Origin: JALHQU01 sp043745295
GTDB taxonomy: Bacteria > Planctomycetota > Planctomycetia > Gemmatales > Gemmataceae
DNA length: 5,818 nt
Direction: 5' to 3'
NCBI GenBank assembly: GCA_043745295.1
Contig: JAYTTN010000367.1
Coordinates: forward strand, 1 to 5,818
Part shown: piece after piece, positions 4,537-5,818 of the stretch
Layout of the letters: every line of letters starts with the position of its first letter
How positions within the stretch are numbered: the first letter of the stretch is position 1
Program-made: the position numbers and the translations under genes
Notes under the pieces: model-generated
Seen by the model: the letters and a program-made list of their open reading frames with translations, nothing else
Databases searched by the model: none
Told to the model about the DNA's origin: nothing

Positions 4537-5514
4537 ATGAACGCCATTCTCCCGCTGGTCCTGCTCGCCGTCGCGCCCGGTCAACCGCCGGCCGCCGTGC
4601 TCCGCGCCGCCGCGCCCGCCGCCGACAAGGGCGAGGTGATGTCCGGCCCGCCGCTGACGCACACCTTCCAACTGACGCACGCCGGCGAGAAGGGCGTCGT
4701 CACCCTCACCGGCATCGACGCCGGGTGCGGGTGCCTGAAGGCCGAGGCCACGCCGCGCGTGCTGAACCCCGGCGAGACGGCGAACGTGACCGTCACCGTG
4801 AACACGCTGACGCAGCCCGAAGGGCCGGTGACGTGGACCGGCACGGTGAAGTACGCCGTGGACAACGGCCCGGCGATGGGCGTGACCGTCAAGCTGACGG
4901 CGAAGCTGGTGCGGGAGATCGCCGTCACCCCGCCGATGCTGGCCGTGTCCACGGCCGGGGCGATTCGGCAGGTCATCACCGTCTCGGATCGCCGACCGAC
5001 GCCGTTGACCGTCACGAAGGCGACGACGACGAACCCGGCGTTCGCGGCCGAGGTGAAAGCCGCCCAGACGCCGCCGGCCGGACGCAAGCAAGAGATCGTA
5101 CTGACGGTGTCGGCCGACCTCGCCGCCGGCTCGCACGAGGACACGCTGACGCTGACGACGGACGACCCGCTGTGCCCGGAGCTGCGTGTCCCGGTGAAGG
5201 TGTTGAAGCGAGCCCCCGGCGAGTTGACCGCCACGCCGGACGCGCTGTCGATCCGCACCAGCGCCAAGCAGACCGAGACCTCGGCGGCGGCGGTCCTCCG
5301 CGCCGAGGGGAAGCCGGTGAGCATCCAGAAGGTGGAGTGCTCGAAGCCGGGCGTGACGGTGCGGCACTCCGAAGGCAGCGGCCCGGTGGCGACCGTCCGC
5401 GTGGTGGTGAACCCGGCGAAGGCGGGCGCGGCCGGGACTACGGAGGTGATCGTCACGCTGGCCGAACCGCCGGGCAAGACGGTCATCATCCCCGTCAGTT
5501 GGTACGCGCCGTGA
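4537..5514 (+). CDS. Secreted DUF1573-like protein with three Ig-like domains
   Basis: The 325-residue protein starts MNAILPLVLLAVAPG, a hydrophobic signal-like segment followed by an alanine/proline stretch, so it is probably exported. Residues about 30-125 match DUF1573: HTFQLTHAGEKGVVTLTG, then DAGCGCLKAEA with Cys64 and Cys66, then LNPGETANVTVTVN. DUF1573 is an Ig-like (ASPM/SPD-2/Hydin-related) beta-sandwich common in planctomycetes and Bacteroidetes, with no known enzymatic role. Two further beta-rich segments follow, about 126-225 (starting REIAVTPPMLAV, with SHEDTLTLTTDDP) and 228-325 (GELTATPDALSI to the end), neither with the GCGC motif. The ATG lacks a clear ribosome binding site and its n-region has no positive charge. 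An in-frame GTG at 4465, overlapping the upstream stop as GTGA, is an alternative start adding 24 residues. Confidence 0.85.
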   Translation: MNAILPLVLLAVAPGQPPAAVLRAAAPAADKGEVMSGPPLTHTFQLTHAGEKGVVTLTGIDAGCGCLKAEATPRVLNPGETANVTVTVNTLTQPEGPVTWTGTVKYAVDNGPAMGVTVKLTAKLVREIAVTPPMLAVSTAGAIRQVITVSDRRPTPLTVTKATTTNPAFAAEVKAAQTPPAGRKQEIVLTVSADLAAGSHEDTLTLTTDDPLCPELRVPVKVLKRAPGELTATPDALSIRTSAKQTETSAAAVLRAEGKPVSIQKVECSKPGVTVRHSEGSGPVATVRVVVNPAKAGAAGTTEVIVTLAEPPGKTVIIPVSWYAP

Positions 5515-5529
5515 AATCGACGTGAAATC
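5511..5529 (+). repeat. Two 11-base-spaced copies of GTGAAATC
   Basis: GTGAAATC occurs at 5511-5518 and 5522-5529, so the copies lie on the same face of the helix, about one turn apart. The first overlaps the stop codon of the DUF1573-like gene. It may be a binding site upstream of the gene at 5630, or a small tandem duplication. Confidence 0.4.
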
Positions 5530-5532
5530 CGT

Positions 5533-5559
5533 CGGACGACCGTTGCCCGTCCGTATCTT
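5533..5559 (+). terminator. Weak candidate terminator behind the DUF1573-like gene
   Basis: CGGACG (5533-5538) and CGTCCG (5548-5553) form a six-pair stem with a nine-base loop, followed by TATCTT. The stem lies 19 bases after the stop codon. The stem is short and the T tract is interrupted, so this is a weak candidate. Confidence 0.3.
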
Positions 5560-5629
5560 CACACCTGGCGAGGATCGCCCACGCGCAACCCAGCGGCACG
5601 GAGGTCGCCACGCCCCCGGAGTGCCCGCG

Positions 5630-5818
5630 ATGGCGAACGAATCCCCACCCGTCCCGCCGCTCCCGCCGGCGGCGGTGATCGGCGTCCCACTGCCGCCCGG
5701 CTCGCCGGCCGAAGACCCGCCGCGGCGACCGCTGCGCCGCCCCAACTGGTGGTGGGACCTCCCCAATCAGGCGTACCGGGATCTCGTCGGCAAGGACGTG
5801 CAGCAGTCCACGACGTAC
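5630..5818 (+). CDS. N-terminal part of a proline-rich hypothetical protein
   Basis: ATG at 5630 has GGAG (5618-5621) eight bases upstream, in the same context CCGGAGTGCC as the gene at 3677. The frame is open to the window edge (63 codons). Residues 1-38 are dominated by proline, alanine and arginine (MANESPPVPPLPPAAVIGVP), a disordered cytoplasmic-looking tail without a signal peptide. Then comes RPNWWWDLPNQAYRDLVGKD with three tryptophans in a row (40-42), where a folded or membrane-proximal region seems to begin. No family can be assigned from this part. Confidence 0.7.
   Translation, partial: MANESPPVPPLPPAAVIGVPLPPGSPAEDPPRRPLRRPNWWWDLPNQAYRDLVGKDVQQSTTY

Noticed and set aside
5543..5559. 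TTGCCC and TATCTT as a promoter for the gene at 5630
   Set aside because: The spacing between them is only five bases, far from the 16-18 needed, and no other -35 fits TATCTT.
4522..5766. 414-codon minus-strand frame, also 302 codons at 4581-5489
   Set aside because: Both are antisense to the well-supported DUF1573-like gene and show only Ser/Thr/Val- or Arg/Gly-rich composition mirroring its codons.

Overview
The window is very GC-rich and looks like a chromosomal segment of a planctomycete, most likely of the Gemmata type. This is inferred from a DUF1573-like secreted protein with a GCGC motif, an FG-GAP/VCBS fragment, proline/alanine-rich hypothetical proteins, and several kinds of palindromic intergenic repeat of the sort common in those genomes. 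No species call is possible from the sequence alone.

Layout. A possible gene start runs off the left edge on the minus strand (1-35). A near-consensus sigma-70 promoter (154-182) drives tRNA-Arg(ACG) at 192-265. Directly behind the tRNA on the minus strand lies a graveyard of mobile-element remnants: the frameshifted C-terminal end of a tyrosine recombinase (279-621), the N-terminal part of an IS5-like transposase (about 718-1101), and a truncated VCBS-repeat fragment (1125-1380) that the insertion sequence seems to have interrupted. Two intact minus-strand hypothetical genes follow: a 148-residue soluble protein (1477-1923) and a 107-residue protein with one membrane segment (2155-2478). A divergent intergenic region of 215 bases then leads to plus-strand genes: an RluA-family pseudouridine synthase (2694-3422), a 263-residue hypothetical protein (3677-4468), a secreted DUF1573-like protein (4537-5514) and the start of a proline-rich protein cut off by the window edge (5630-5818).

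The most notable pattern is the set of palindromic repeats. Three different ones lie just behind three stop codons (1392-1455, 2022-2152, 3436-3568), where they could act as terminators or RNA-stabilising structures. Further palindromes (4040-4124, 4146-4200) lie inside the 263-residue gene without breaking its frame, so about 54 residues of that protein appear to be encoded by inserted repeat DNA.

The intact genes do not form an obvious pathway. The pseudouridine synthase is housekeeping RNA modification, the DUF1573-like protein is probably exported, and the others are of unknown function. I see no defence system, CRISPR array, biosynthetic cluster or rRNA. The left part is best read as an old integration site at a tRNA gene that has decayed.
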